Shown in pieces: positions 18,703 to 27,905 of a stretch of 64,000 nucleotides of DNA. A model generated the notes under the pieces. The model searched no databases. It had not been told where the DNA came from and worked only from the letters and a program-made list of their open reading frames with translations. The position numbers were made by a program, and so were the translations under genes. Source of the DNA: Henriciella sp. (GTDB lineage: Bacteria > Pseudomonadota > Alphaproteobacteria > Caulobacterales > Hyphomonadaceae); the NCBI GenBank assembly GCA_021776655.1, contig JAJFFK010000031.1, positions 1 through 64,000 on the forward strand, written 5' to 3'. Each line of letters opens with the position of its first letter. The first letter of the stretch is position 1.

Positions 18703-19253
18703 ACTTGCATAATCTCCGCGTCTTTAGCCTTCAATGTATCGTCGACAAGCTTGACGAATGTGTCGGTGAGTTTCTGCACCTCATCGGACTTTGAATGCAA
18801 TTGATCTTCATTGATCTCATTATCCTTTTCCATTTTCTTGATCGCATCCATGCCATCACGGCGAACATTGCGAACCGCGACACGAGCAGATTCGGCGTAT
18901 TTGCCAGCAACTTTCGTCAACTCGACGCGTCGTTCCTCGTTCAGCGGCGGAATCGGAATACGCAGATTCTGACCATCGACCACGGGGTTCAACCCAAGTC
19001 CGGCTTCTCGGATCGCCTTGTCGGCAGCAGCAACAATGGTTTTGTCCCAGATACTCACCGCGAGCATGCGCGAATCCATCACCGAAACCGAGCCAACCTG
19101 GCTCATTGGAACCGATGCGCCATAGGCCATGACTTGAACCGTATCGAGCAAATTGATTGAGGCACGGCCCGTGCGCAACCCAACCAGTTCCGACTGCAAC
19201 GCTGAAATCGCGCCTTCCATGCGTCGTTCAATATCCTTTTTATCATAACTCAT
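18699..19253 (-). CDS. frr: Ribosome recycling factor
   Basis: With EF-G, RRF splits post-termination ribosomes. At 184 residues it is the standard length, with the tRNA-mimic three-helix bundle and a beta/alpha domain. Landmarks are [31 protein letters not shown]-type segments near residues 26-55 and [14 protein letters not shown] near 105. It is 10 bases downstream of pyrH and overlaps uppS, the usual pyrH-frr-uppS series. Confidence 0.96.
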   Translation of the reverse strand: MSYDKKDIERRMEGAISALQSELVGLRTGRASINLLDTVQVMAYGASVPMSQVGSVSVMDSRMLAVSIWDKTIVAAADKAIREAGLGLNPVVDGQNLRIPIPPLNEERRVELTKVAGKYAESARVAVRNVRRDGMDAIKKMEKDNEINEDQLHSKSDEVQKLTDTFVKLVDDTLKAKDAEIMQV

Positions 19254-19263
19254 TGGTCAATCC

Positions 19264-20004
19264 TCAATTACCCGAAATTACGGTACTGTTGCCTCGTCCC
19301 ATCAGGACGTCTTGCAAAGCGCCCTTATTGTGTAGGGAGAAAATGACGATCGGTATATTCGTTTCGCGCATCAGGCTGACCGCCGTTGCATCCATCACTC
19401 TCAGATTTCGCTCTAGCACATCCTGGTAGGTCAGTCTGTCATATCGCGTCGCATCAGGGTTGGTTTTCGGATCGGCGGAATAAACGCCGTCCACCTGCGT
19501 GCCCTTTAACATGGCATCACAATGCATCTCGGCTGCACGTAGGGCGGCGCCAGTGTCCGTCGTAAAATAGGGGTTACCCGTTCCGGCAGCGAAAATGACG
19601 ATCCGACCTTTCTCCATATGCCGGATCGCACGGCGACGTATGAAGGGTTCACAAATTTCATCCATTCTCACACCGGACTGAACCCGGGTTTGAATGCCAA
19701 TCGTCTCGAGCGCGCTTTGCATCGCCAAAGCATTCATGATCGTCGCCATCATGCCCATCGAATCGGCTTGGCTTCGCTCCATCCCAGTCGCGGCGCCCGC
19801 CAGTCCTCGAAAAATATTACCGCCGCCAATCACCAGACATATTTCAACGCCCAGTTCCTGGGCTGCGGCGATCTCTTCTGCGAAATTCAAACAGGTCGGC
19901 ATGTCGATGCCATACTCGCCATCGCCAACGAGTGCCTCACCTGAGATTTTCAGAAGAACACGCTGAAATCTCGGCTCACCGGCAGTTTCCGATTCGGTCG
20001 GCAT
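19264..20004 (-). CDS. pyrH: UMP kinase
   Basis: Phosphorylates UMP to UDP, the first kinase step toward UTP and CTP. The 246-residue amino-acid-kinase-fold protein has [16 protein letters not shown] at the N-terminus (phosphate-binding Lys), [24 protein letters not shown] near residue 60, and [19 protein letters not shown] near 140, all characteristic of bacterial hexameric UMP kinases. It is separated from upstream tsf by 356 bases containing a terminator and a MITE-like element, so it probably now relies on its own promoter or on read-through. Confidence 0.96.
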   Translation of the reverse strand: MPTESETAGEPRFQRVLLKISGEALVGDGEYGIDMPTCLNFAEEIAAAQELGVEICLVIGGGNIFRGLAGAATGMERSQADSMGMMATIMNALAMQSALETIGIQTRVQSGVRMDEICEPFIRRRAIRHMEKGRIVIFAAGTGNPYFTTDTGAALRAAEMHCDAMLKGTQVDGVYSADPKTNPDATRYDRLTYQDVLERNLRVMDATAVSLMRETNIPIVIFSLHNKGALQDVLMGRGNSTVISGN

Positions 20005-20035
20005 TCGACGTCTCCCCTATATCTCACACCCGCAT

Positions 20036-20074
20036 AAAAGATTCCCGGCCACCTGTCATGGGGTAGCCGGGAAT
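20036..20074 (-). terminator. Rho-independent terminator downstream of rpsB-tsf
   Basis: On the minus strand a 13-bp stem (ATTCCCGGCTACC with GGTGGCCGGGAAT, one G-U pair) encloses an 8-base loop. C and then TTTT follow (+ strand aaaa at 20036-20039). It sits between tsf and pyrH, both on this strand, and would end or attenuate the rpsB-tsf transcript. The U-run is short, so partial read-through is likely. Confidence 0.7.
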
Positions 20075-20095
20075 ATTAGACATATAAAAGAGACT

Positions 20096-20363
20096 TAGGG
20101 TCAGGACCTATTAATCTCACCACTTTGGCGCTGTCCTGACGCGGTGCTGATTAGGAAGAGACTTGCAGGAATGGCTAGCCCTTTCAAAAGTCTCTGACGA
20201 CAGGCAGCACCGCGTCAGGGCAGCGTCCCGCAGGGATCGCTTCATCTGGTCCACTGACAGCGTTGGAAAGCCTTGAAAGTAAACATACTTCCTGCGGCTC
20301 TCCGCCTTGTCAGCAAACCAGATGAAACGACCAAAGTGGTGAGATTAATAGGTCCTGACCCTA
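20096..20363. mobile_element. MITE-like element with 31-bp perfect terminal inverted repeats
   Basis: A 264-bp element (20098-20361) is bounded on both sides by TA. Its ends are perfect 31-bp inverted repeats at 20098-20128 and 20331-20361, outer part GGGTCAGGACCTATTAATCT. Inside are two further hairpins. Hairpin A pairs 20129-20149 with 20205-20225 (20 of 21 bases) and contains a nested 8-bp stem. Hairpin B pairs 20241-20250 with 20317-20326, plus CTGACA with TGTCAG. There is no transposase gene, so it would be non-autonomous. The TA flanks fit a TA-targeting transposase. It is inserted in the tsf stop codon. Confidence 0.8.
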
Positions 20364-21260
20364 GCTCTTCGTCATAGACGCAACTTCAGCGGCAAAGTCA
20401 TCTTCTGCCTTCTCAATGCCGTCGCCGAGCTTGTACATGACAAAGCCTGACAGTTCAGCGCCAGCGTCATTTAGAAATTGAGCGACCGTTTGATCTGGGT
20501 TCATCACAAATGGCTGCTCAACCAGAACAACTTCTTTGTAGAATTTCCGAATACGCCCTTCGATCATCTTCTCGACGACATTAGCAGGCTTTCCGCTTCC
20601 CAGAGCCTGATCCGTCAGGACCTGACGCTCGCGGTCAACCAAAACTGGATCAAGGTCGGCAACTGTTGCCGCCGCTGGCGAAGTCGCGGCCACGTGCATC
20701 GCGACTTTGCGTCCAATCTCGGCCAAATCACCTGACCCGTTCAGCGCGACCAGAACGCCAATCTTGCCCATGCCGGGCGCTTCTGCACCATGAATATAAG
20801 ACGCGACGCTATCAGCGGACACTTTAACCGTCCGGCGGATCGCCATGTTTTCACCAATGGTGGCAACCATGCGCTTGACCATGTCGGCAACATTGCCATC
20901 GCCATCTGGAGATGGTGCGCCTGTAACAGCCTCCAGAGTTCCATCTGTCGACAAGGCAATCTTGGCAACGTCATTCAGGGCCGCCTGGAATGTTTCATTG
21001 CGCGCAACAAAGTCAGTCTCGGCGTTTAGTTCGACCAAAGCGCCTGATTTGCCGTCGCTGGAAATGATCGCCGCAACCAGGCCGTCCGCTGCGGTACGGC
21101 CAGATTTTTTGGCCGCCTTGGACAGGCCTTTCGCGCGCAGCCAATCAACTGCGGCTTCCATATCACCTTCGCTCTCAACAAGCGCTTTTTTCGCATCCAT
21201 CATGCCAGCGCCACTACGGTCACGCAGGCTTTTGACGAGGGCAGCAGTAATCTGAGCCAT
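20361..21260 (-). CDS. tsf: Elongation factor Ts
   Basis: Nucleotide-exchange factor that regenerates EF-Tu-GTP. The 299-residue protein starts [26 protein letters not shown] (UBA-like domain) and includes the EF-Tu-contact segment [13 protein letters not shown] near residue 75. ATG 21260 has AGAAGGA 8 bases upstream; the track's start at 21419 extends into rpsB out of frame. The stop codon TAG is partly made by the MITE-like element: the flanks show the original stop was TAA. The coding sequence therefore appears intact. It is co-transcribed with rpsB, 31 bases upstream. Confidence 0.96.
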   Translation of the reverse strand: MAQITAALVKSLRDRSGAGMMDAKKALVESEGDMEAAVDWLRAKGLSKAAKKSGRTAADGLVAAIISSDGKSGALVELNAETDFVARNETFQAALNDVAKIALSTDGTLEAVTGAPSPDGDGNVADMVKRMVATIGENMAIRRTVKVSADSVASYIHGAEAPGMGKIGVLVALNGSGDLAEIGRKVAMHVAATSPAAATVADLDPVLVDRERQVLTDQALGSGKPANVVEKMIEGRIRKFYKEVVLVEQPFVMNPDQTVAQFLNDAGAELSGFVMYKLGDGIEKAEDDFAAEVASMTKS

Positions 21261-21291
21261 CGAAATAATCCTTCTGTTGATACAGGTTCGT

Positions 21292-22182
21292 TTAAGCTTC
21301 GGTCTTGTCTTCTGTCGCAGCCGCTTCGGCCGGTGCATCTGCAGGTGCGTCTGGCGCTGGGGCAGCTTCTGCCTCAGCTGCAGGCGCAGCTTCCGCTTCA
21401 GCTGCGACCGCCGCATCAACAGCGGCCAAATCAGCCTCGGTCAATGCATCCACATCCTCTGCCTCACCGAGGTCAATGCCTAGCCCAGCTGACGATTCCG
21501 CCAATCCATCGAGGACGGCATCGGCAACCAGATCACAGTAAAGCGTGATTGCCCGCGCGGCGTCATCATTGCCCGGGAACGGGAAATCGGCATCAGCAGG
21601 GTCACAATTGGTATCGACAACCGCGACGATTGGAATGCCTAACTTGCGGGCCTCCTTGATTGCAATGGCTTCTTTGTTTGTATCGATAACAAAAATCAGA
21701 TCCGGCAGGCCGCCCATATTTGCAATACCGCCTAGAGCCTTGTCGAGTTTGTCACGCTCACGCTCAAGGTTGAGCAGTTCTTTTTTTGTCAAACCAGACT
21801 GGTCAGTATCCGTAAACATTTCTTCAAGCTCGCGCAGACGTTTGATCGAGTTTGAAACCGTTTTCCAATTGGTCAGCGTGCCGCCAAGCCAGCGGTGGTT
21901 CATATAGTATTGTGCGCAGCGTTGGGCCGCTTCAGCAATCGGTTGCGAGGCCTGACGTTTGGTCCCAACGAACAGAACACGGCCACCTTTGGCCACGGTA
22001 TCACGGACTTGCAAAATCGCCTGATGCAAAAGCGGCACAGACTTGGACAGGTCGAGAATATGAATACCGGAACGCGCGCCATAGATGAATGGCTTCATCT
22101 TGGGGTTCCAGCGGTGAGTTTGGTGGCCGAAATGGACCCCTGCTTCGAGGAGTTCACGCATCGTAAATTCTGGCAAAGCCAT
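21292..22182 (-). CDS. rpsB: 30S ribosomal protein S2
   Basis: Small-subunit protein that binds S1 and the 16S platform. The core is complete: [24 protein letters not shown] at the N-terminus, [22 protein letters not shown] and [12 protein letters not shown]. At 296 residues it is longer than the roughly 240 of E. coli because of a C-terminal tail of about 50 residues made mainly of Ala, Glu, Asp and Pro. AAGGAAA precedes ATG 22182. S2 often autoregulates rpsB-tsf; two palindromes lie in the leader. Confidence 0.96.
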   Translation of the reverse strand: MALPEFTMRELLEAGVHFGHQTHRWNPKMKPFIYGARSGIHILDLSKSVPLLHQAILQVRDTVAKGGRVLFVGTKRQASQPIAEAAQRCAQYYMNHRWLGGTLTNWKTVSNSIKRLRELEEMFTDTDQSGLTKKELLNLERERDKLDKALGGIANMGGLPDLIFVIDTNKEAIAIKEARKLGIPIVAVVDTNCDPADADFPFPGNDDAARAITLYCDLVADAVLDGLAESSAGLGIDLGEAEDVDALTEADLAAVDAAVAAEAEAAPAAEAEAAPAPDAPADAPAEAAATEDKTEA

Positions 22183-22198
22183 GACTATTTTCCTTCAT

Positions 22199-22241
22199 CC
22201 GGTTAACCGGCACGGACCTTGATCGGTTTTCACATGAAAAC
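22199..22241 (-). promoter_or_regulatory. Palindromes in the rpsB leader
   Basis: Two dyads lie just upstream of the rpsB ribosome binding site: the perfect 12-base palindrome CCGGTTAACCGG at 22199-22210 and GTTTTCA-CA-TGAAAAC (mirrored 7-bp arms) at 22226-22241. They could be leader RNA hairpins for S2 feedback or an operator. The role is inferred from position only. Confidence 0.35.
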
Positions 22242-22330
22242 TGACACCGGATCGTCCGCGCATCGGGGGTGTGGCCGGGTGTATACAGGCTTTTTCTCAA
22301 GCTGCAACACCCCCGGTTCAGCCGCCATGT

Positions 22331-25300
22331 TCAAGCCGCTTTTGGATCAACCCGCGCCACACCTGGTGCCGTTTTCAAAGCCCGCAAAGCCTCCAGCCCT
22401 GTGGCGTAAGTATCAGGCAAACGAAGCGTCACAATCTGGTTGTCATCGACCGGCATATGAACGTAGATTTTGCCCCGGTCAGCGCCCGGTGCAGATTTCA
22501 GTCGAGCCGCAATCGCAGCCAATCCCGCAATGTCTGCACCGCGTTCAAGCTGCACCGATAAAGCCGGTGACTTCTTACCAATCCTGGCTTGGTCGATGGG
22601 CTGTACACGCCGCGCCGATAATCGGATTTCATCCTCGCGCCGGCGCACTTCGGTGACAATCACCACCGCCTTTCCCGGTTCAAGTTGATCCCGGCACTCG
22701 GCCAGCAATTCGGGCATCACCATCAATTCAATCTCGCCCGTTGGATCAGACAGGGTGAGGAAAGCGAACTTACCGCCATTGCGCGCTGGCTTTTCCATCC
22801 GGCGGCGAACAACGCCAAGCAATTCAAGCGGTTGTCCATCTGTAGCGACATTGGCGACATCCATGGCCAAAGTGATACGCCCCTCTTCCAGACTATCGAG
22901 AACATCGTCGAGCGGGTGCCCGCTGAAATAGAAGCCAATCGCTGCAAACTCATAATCCAGCTTCTGTTGCACATTCCAAGCAGACGCGTTGGGCAAAGCC
23001 ACTTTCATGTCTGGCTCGCTATTTCCAAACAAGCCACCCTGCCCACCTGCCCGATCCTCGGCTGAAGAGGCCGAAGCCGCCGCCAGGGTTGGGGCTGCAG
23101 CCAGCGCGCGCGCGCGGTTCGCTTCGAGGCCATCAAACCCACCCGCTTTGGAGAGTTGCTCAATACACTTCTTGTTGACATCGCGCGGATCAACCCGGTC
23201 GGAGAACCCATGCAAGTCGGCAAAGTGTCCGCCACGTTCACGCTCGGCCACAAGGTTTTTCATCGCTTCCAGGCCAACCCCTTTCAGCGCCCCGAGCGCA
23301 TAAACAATCGCGCCATCGCGAACGTCAAAATCAGCACTGGAATTGTTCACGTCTGGAGCAATTACAGGGATGTTCAAGCGCTTTGCCTCTTGGAAAAAGG
23401 CCGCCAATTTGTCGGTATTATGCAAGTCCAGGCTCATCGAAGCTGCCAAGAATGCCACCGGGAAATGGCGCTTGAGATAACCGGTTTGATAGCCAATCAT
23501 GGCATAAGCGGCGGCATGCGACTTGTTGAAACCATAGCCAGCAAACTTTTCCATCGTATCGAAAATATCGTTGGCCAGCGGCGCTGCCATGCCTTTGCGT
23601 TCGGCCGCCCCTTCGATGAAGCGCTTTCGTTGAGCGACCATCTCCTCGAGTTTTTTCTTGCCCATTGCCCGGCGCAACAGATCCGCTTCGCCAAGCGAAT
23701 AACCGGCAATCTCTTGCGCCATTCGCATGACCTGTTCCTGATAGACCGGCACGCCATACGTCGCTTCAAGGATGGGTTCGAGATCAGGATGCTGATAGCG
23801 CACCGTTTTAGGGTCATCCTTGCCGGCGACATAGACCGGAATATTGTCCATCGGGCCCGGTCGATACAGCGAGATAATCGCAATTACATCCTCGATATTG
23901 CCGGGGCGAACCTTGCGCAGCGTATCGCGCATGCCCTGACCTTCGAGCTGAAACATGCCAAGCGTGTGGCCAGACGCCATCAGCGCATAGGTCTCCGGGT
24001 CATCCAAACCATCCCATTCCGGCCCAACATCCCCACCATCACGACGAATAAAGCGGAGGGCGCGGTCGATTACGGTTAGGGTTTTCAGGCCGAGGAAGTC
24101 GAACTTTACCAAGCCCCCCAATTCGGCCCATTTCATGTTGAATTGAGTGGCAGGCAAGTCGGCGCGCGGGTCGCGGTAGAGCGGCGCAATTTCCATCAAA
24201 GGGCGGTCACCAATCACTACACCCGCCGCGTGTGTCCCGGCATTTCGGTACATGCCCTCCAGTGCCAGCGCGGTCTGCAGTAATTCACCAACGCGAGGAT
24301 CCTTGTCCTTCTCGTCGTCAAATTTTGGTTCGTCGAGAATAGCATCCTGCAGTTTTGGCGGGTTGGCCGGATTGAACGGAATGAGTTTGGCCAGCCGGTC
24401 AACCTGGCCATAAGGCATCTGCATCACCCGCCCGACATCACGCACCACCGCCTTGGCTTGCAGCGTCCCAAAAGTGATGATCATGGCGACGCATTCAGCA
24501 CCATATTTATCGCGAACATAGCGGATCACCTCGCCGCGTCGCTCCTGACAGAAATCGATATCAAAGTCAGGCATCGACACCCGCGCCGGGTTCAGGAAAC
24601 GCTCGAACAGCAAGTCAAAGCGCAAGGGATCAAGGTCGGTAATGGTCAGCGCCCAGGCAACCAGCGACCCGGCCCCGGAGCCACGTCCCGGACCAACCGG
24701 AATACCCTGATCCTTGGCCCATCTTATAAAATCCGCGACGATAAGAAAATAGCCTGGAAAGCCCATTTTCTCAATAATACCAAGCTCATAGGCGAGACGC
24801 TCAGTATAGGTTTCACGCGACGCATAGAGCTGCAGCGCTGCAGACAACCGTGTCTCCAAACCCGCTTCTGCTTGCGCCCGTAACAGGTCAATTTCAGAGC
24901 TTGAACCATCACCAAAGTTCGGCAAAATTGGCGCATGCATCGTCGCGCGGACAGAGCATCTCCGGGCAATTTCAACGGTGCTTTCGAGCGCCTCTGGAAG
25001 GTCAACGAACAGCTCACGCATCTCTTCTGGCGTCTTGAGATATTGCGTTTCCGCGACACGCGGGCGGTCATCTTCGCCAAGATATGTCCCGTTCGAAATA
25101 CACATCATCGCATCATGCGCAGCGGCGTTGGAGGGCTGCATGAAACGGGCGTCATGTGTGGCGACTATTGGCAATTCAAGCTCATAAGCGAGGGCCAGAA
25201 GGCCGGGCTCGCAGGCGGCTTCTTCTGGCGTGCCATGGCGGGTGATCTCAACATAGCAACGGCCCGGAAACGCGGCGGCGAGTGTCGACAAAACAGCGCG

Positions 25301-25750
25301 CGCATCGTTCATCCGGTCCCGCAAAATATGCCGCGCCACATCACCGTTAGCGCCACCCGTTAAGACAATCAGGCCGTCTGTTTGCGCGTGGAAATAGTCC
25401 TGAGGCAAACGCGGAACACCATCTTCAGAGGTCAGATACGCATAAGAAGACAAGGCCATAAGCCTCTGATATCCTTCTGTATTTTGAGCATAAACAGACA
25501 ATTGCGTCAGGGTTTCCTGGTGCGCGCTATCGGTCACGTCGAAACAGCAGGCCATGATCGGTTGAACCCCGGCACCGGCCAGGCTTTCGGACAATTCCAG
25601 CGCGCCGAAAAGAGTGTTTCTGTCGGTCACCGCAACCGCTGGCATGCCTTGTGCCACACACCATTTGGTCAAGTCCCTGGTGCCAATCATGCTCTCCAAA
25701 AGCGAGAAACTGGTACGGATCGCGAGGTGGACAAAAGGCGGCTGATCCAT
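22331..25750 (-). CDS. dnaE: DNA polymerase III alpha subunit
   Basis: Replicative polymerase catalytic subunit, acting in the cytosolic holoenzyme. The protein is about 1140 residues. It opens with a PHP domain (PFVHLAIRTSFSLLESM). The C-family polymerase core carries the aspartate motif MPDFDIDFCQERR near residue 395 and GPGRGSGAGSLVAWAL just before. A tandem HhH region follows, then an OB domain (LELLGVVRRRMEKPARNGGKFAFLTLSD). ATG 25750 has GAGG 9 bases upstream; ATG 25756 is too close to it and the track's 25831 is unsupported. The 157 bases to lolD show no clear terminator. Confidence 0.96.
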   Translation of the reverse strand: MDQPPFVHLAIRTSFSLLESMIGTRDLTKWCVAQGMPAVAVTDRNTLFGALELSESLAGAGVQPIMACCFDVTDSAHQETLTQLSVYAQNTEGYQRLMALSSYAYLTSEDGVPRLPQDYFHAQTDGLIVLTGGANGDVARHILRDRMNDARAVLSTLAAAFPGRCYVEITRHGTPEEAACEPGLLALAYELELPIVATHDARFMQPSNAAAHDAMMCISNGTYLGEDDRPRVAETQYLKTPEEMRELFVDLPEALESTVEIARRCSVRATMHAPILPNFGDGSSSEIDLLRAQAEAGLETRLSAALQLYASRETYTERLAYELGIIEKMGFPGYFLIVADFIRWAKDQGIPVGPGRGSGAGSLVAWALTITDLDPLRFDLLFERFLNPARVSMPDFDIDFCQERRGEVIRYVRDKYGAECVAMIITFGTLQAKAVVRDVGRVMQMPYGQVDRLAKLIPFNPANPPKLQDAILDEPKFDDEKDKDPRVGELLQTALALEGMYRNAGTHAAGVVIGDRPLMEIAPLYRDPRADLPATQFNMKWAELGGLVKFDFLGLKTLTVIDRALRFIRRDGGDVGPEWDGLDDPETYALMASGHTLGMFQLEGQGMRDTLRKVRPGNIEDVIAIISLYRPGPMDNIPVYVAGKDDPKTVRYQHPDLEPILEATYGVPVYQEQVMRMAQEIAGYSLGEADLLRRAMGKKKLEEMVAQRKRFIEGAAERKGMAAPLANDIFDTMEKFAGYGFNKSHAAAYAMIGYQTGYLKRHFPVAFLAASMSLDLHNTDKLAAFFQEAKRLNIPVIAPDVNNSSADFDVRDGAIVYALGALKGVGLEAMKNLVAERERGGHFADLHGFSDRVDPRDVNKKCIEQLSKAGGFDGLEANRARALAAAPTLAAASASSAEDRAGGQGGLFGNSEPDMKVALPNASAWNVQQKLDYEFAAIGFYFSGHPLDDVLDSLEEGRITLAMDVANVATDGQPLELLGVVRRRMEKPARNGGKFAFLTLSDPTGEIELMVMPELLAECRDQLEPGKAVVIVTEVRRREDEIRLSARRVQPIDQARIGKKSPALSVQLERGADIAGLAAIAARLKSAPGADRGKIYVHMPVDDNQIVTLRLPDTYATGLEALRALKTAPGVARVDPKAA

Positions 25751-25907
25751 GCTCATTTTCCTCATAATCCTCAAAAACACCCGAAATAGGGGCACGATTC
25801 GTGCTGGAAAGGTGCTGGATTCATGCAACATAGCTGCGTGATGAGCGCCTTAGTCTTGCACGGCAAAATTTGGATTAGCAGATTTTAGATAAGAACAAAA
25901 GCAGAAC

Positions 25908-26588
25908 TTACCGAAAATCTGTGAGTTTTCCGTCTTTCAGGGTCAACACCCGGTCCATGTGCTTGATCAGAGACATGTTATGCGTGGCGATCAGGACCGC
26001 CGCCCCCTCGCTGCGCGCCATTCGTATCAAGCTGGCAAACACCCGCTCGGTGGTCTCTGGGTCGAGATTTCCCGTCGGCTCATCGGCGATAACCAGACGC
26101 GGATCATTGACCAGCGCGCGCGCAATCGCGACGCGTTGCTGCTCACCGCCCGACATCTGACCCGGCTGGTGAGGCATCCGGTCCGTCAGACCCATTTCGT
26201 CGAGCAAAGATGCCGCTTTGTGGCGGGCGTCTTTACGCGAGACCCCACCGACCATTAGTGGCATGGCGACATTATCGCGGGCATCGAATTCCGGTAGCAG
26301 GTGGTGAAACTGATAGACAAAGCCAAGCTTCTCTCGGCGCAAGGCGGTGCGACCGGCATCGTTCAGGTCCATACAATCCCGGCCTTCGAGCAGAACGCGT
26401 CCTCCTTCTGCCTTTTCGAGCAATCCCGCGGTGTGCAGCAAGGTGGATTTGCCCGAACCAGATGGCCCGATCAGACCCACCAACTCACCCTGATTGAGGG
26501 TTAGATCAGCGCCGTCAAGCACACGTAGAGCCCCCGCTTCGGATTGGTATTCGCGCACTATTTTGCGCAATTCCAGGATCGTCGTCAT
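25908..26588 (-). CDS. lolD: Lipoprotein-releasing ABC transporter ATPase LolD
   Basis: ATP-hydrolysing subunit that powers extraction of outer-membrane lipoproteins from the inner membrane. The 226-residue protein has Walker A GPSGSGKST near residue 42, a Q-loop (GFVYQFHHLLPEFDARDNVAMPL, the MacB/LolD-type segment), signature MSGGEQQRVAIARAL near 145, and Walker B LVIADEPTGNLD. ATG 26588 shares one base with the lolC stop (TGATG), so the permease and ATPase are translationally coupled. Confidence 0.94.
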   Translation of the reverse strand: MTTILELRKIVREYQSEAGALRVLDGADLTLNQGELVGLIGPSGSGKSTLLHTAGLLEKAEGGRVLLEGRDCMDLNDAGRTALRREKLGFVYQFHHLLPEFDARDNVAMPLMVGGVSRKDARHKAASLLDEMGLTDRMPHQPGQMSGGEQQRVAIARALVNDPRLVIADEPTGNLDPETTERVFASLIRMARSEGAAVLIATHNMSLIKHMDRVLTLKDGKLTDFR

Positions 26589-27898
26589 CACTCGAACCTC
26601 AACGCTTCAACCGGGTCGAGACGCGCCGCCGCCCAGGCTGGCCAGATCGTCACCAGCATCGACATGCCCATCGCCCAGAGGGTGACGAAGATGACCTCAA
26701 ACCAGTTCAGCTCCGCCGGCAGCCCGTCAAGGCCGTAAACGGTGGGCGGAAACAGTTCGCGCCGGATCACCCAACCGATAAATTCTTCCACTGCCGTGAT
26801 GTTGACCACGATCAAAACACCGAGCGACGCGCCAATCAGCGCCCCGGTCAGGCCGAGCATTGCGCCAATCATGATAAAAACCCGCATCACCGATCCGCGC
26901 CCGGCGCCTATCGTCCGCAATATCGCGATATCGCGGGTCTTGTTTTTGACCAGCATGACAACGCCCGTAATAATGTTGAGCGACGTGATCACAATCAGGA
27001 TCAGCATAATGATCATCATCATCCCGCGCTCGGTATTCAGCGCGCCGAAATAAGCGGCTTTCTCGATCTTCCAGTCATAAGCGGCATATTGATAGCCGGT
27101 CAGTTCGTTGACGGCCTCGACGGCAGGGTCGGTAATCATCGGATCGGGTATGCGAATATCAATCAGGTCATATTGCCCCCGTTTGCCGAAAAAAAGCTGC
27201 GACTGCTGCATCGGCATCAGGATATAGAGCTTGTCGAGTTCTACGCTGCCGGTCTGAAACAGACCGCCAACCGTGTAGGTCTTGCGGCGCGGCACGATCC
27301 CGGTCGGGCCGCGTATGCCGTCCGGTGTCACCAGTGTCAGGCGCGATCCTGGATAGGCGCGCAGATCCTGCGCCAGGAAACGGCCGAGGAAAATCACGTC
27401 GCCGCCATTCTTGCCCACTCCAAACCCAAGCTGCTGCGCCTCAACTTCCCCGCCGATAATAATTCCCTGCTGGCCCGCCTCTTCGTCGCCAGAACTGAGA
27501 AAGGGCAGATTGCCGAGATCCTGCATCCGTACGCCGCGAACCACGGCGCCGCTTTGGCGCTCGCCCGTACTTGCCAGCACCTGGCCCTGCACTATCGGCA
27601 TGGCGATCTCGATCTCATCAAGCGCGGTGAGTTGCACGGACAAGTCATCAATCGTCTCTACAGGGCTGTCTTCAACCTGCACAAAAACATGGCCTTGCCC
27701 GCCGAGTAGCGCGTCAAGCAATGTGCTCCGAAAACCGCTCATCACTGACATGATGATGATCAGCGCCATCACGGCCAGCATAATGCCAACAAAGGAAATG
27801 ATCGAAACCACAGACACCCCGCCACTCGCCCGGGTTGCGCGCAAGTAGCGCCAGGCAAGTGTCCGCTCAAGGGCGCCAAAGGGCGGTGTCGTGGCCAT
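26588..27898 (-). CDS. lolC: Lipoprotein-releasing ABC transporter permease LolC/E
   Basis: Inner-membrane permease partner of LolD. The 436-residue protein has the MacB/FtsX topology: one N-terminal helix (VSIISFVGIMLAVMALIIIM), a large periplasmic domain, then three C-terminal helices (IIMLILIVITSLNIITGVVMLV onward). The family motif AILRTIGAGRGSVMRVFIMIG lies near residue 320. ATG 27898 is used because it follows the proS stop by 7 bases. Only one permease gene is adjacent, as is usual for alphaproteobacteria where a single LolC/E-like (LolF-type) protein may form a homodimer. Confidence 0.92.
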   Translation of the reverse strand: MATTPPFGALERTLAWRYLRATRASGGVSVVSIISFVGIMLAVMALIIIMSVMSGFRSTLLDALLGGQGHVFVQVEDSPVETIDDLSVQLTALDEIEIAMPIVQGQVLASTGERQSGAVVRGVRMQDLGNLPFLSSGDEEAGQQGIIIGGEVEAQQLGFGVGKNGGDVIFLGRFLAQDLRAYPGSRLTLVTPDGIRGPTGIVPRRKTYTVGGLFQTGSVELDKLYILMPMQQSQLFFGKRGQYDLIDIRIPDPMITDPAVEAVNELTGYQYAAYDWKIEKAAYFGALNTERGMMMIIMLILIVITSLNIITGVVMLVKNKTRDIAILRTIGAGRGSVMRVFIMIGAMLGLTGALIGASLGVLIVVNITAVEEFIGWVIRRELFPPTVYGLDGLPAELNWFEVIFVTLWAMGMSMLVTIWPAWAAARLDPVEALRFE

Positions 27899-27905
27899 GT
27901 GAAAG

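Noticed and set aside
22262-22330. Possible rho-independent terminator after dnaE (CGGGGGTGT ... ACACCCCCG)
   Set aside because: The arms are separated by about 35 bases and no U-run follows on the dnaE strand, so I do not call it.
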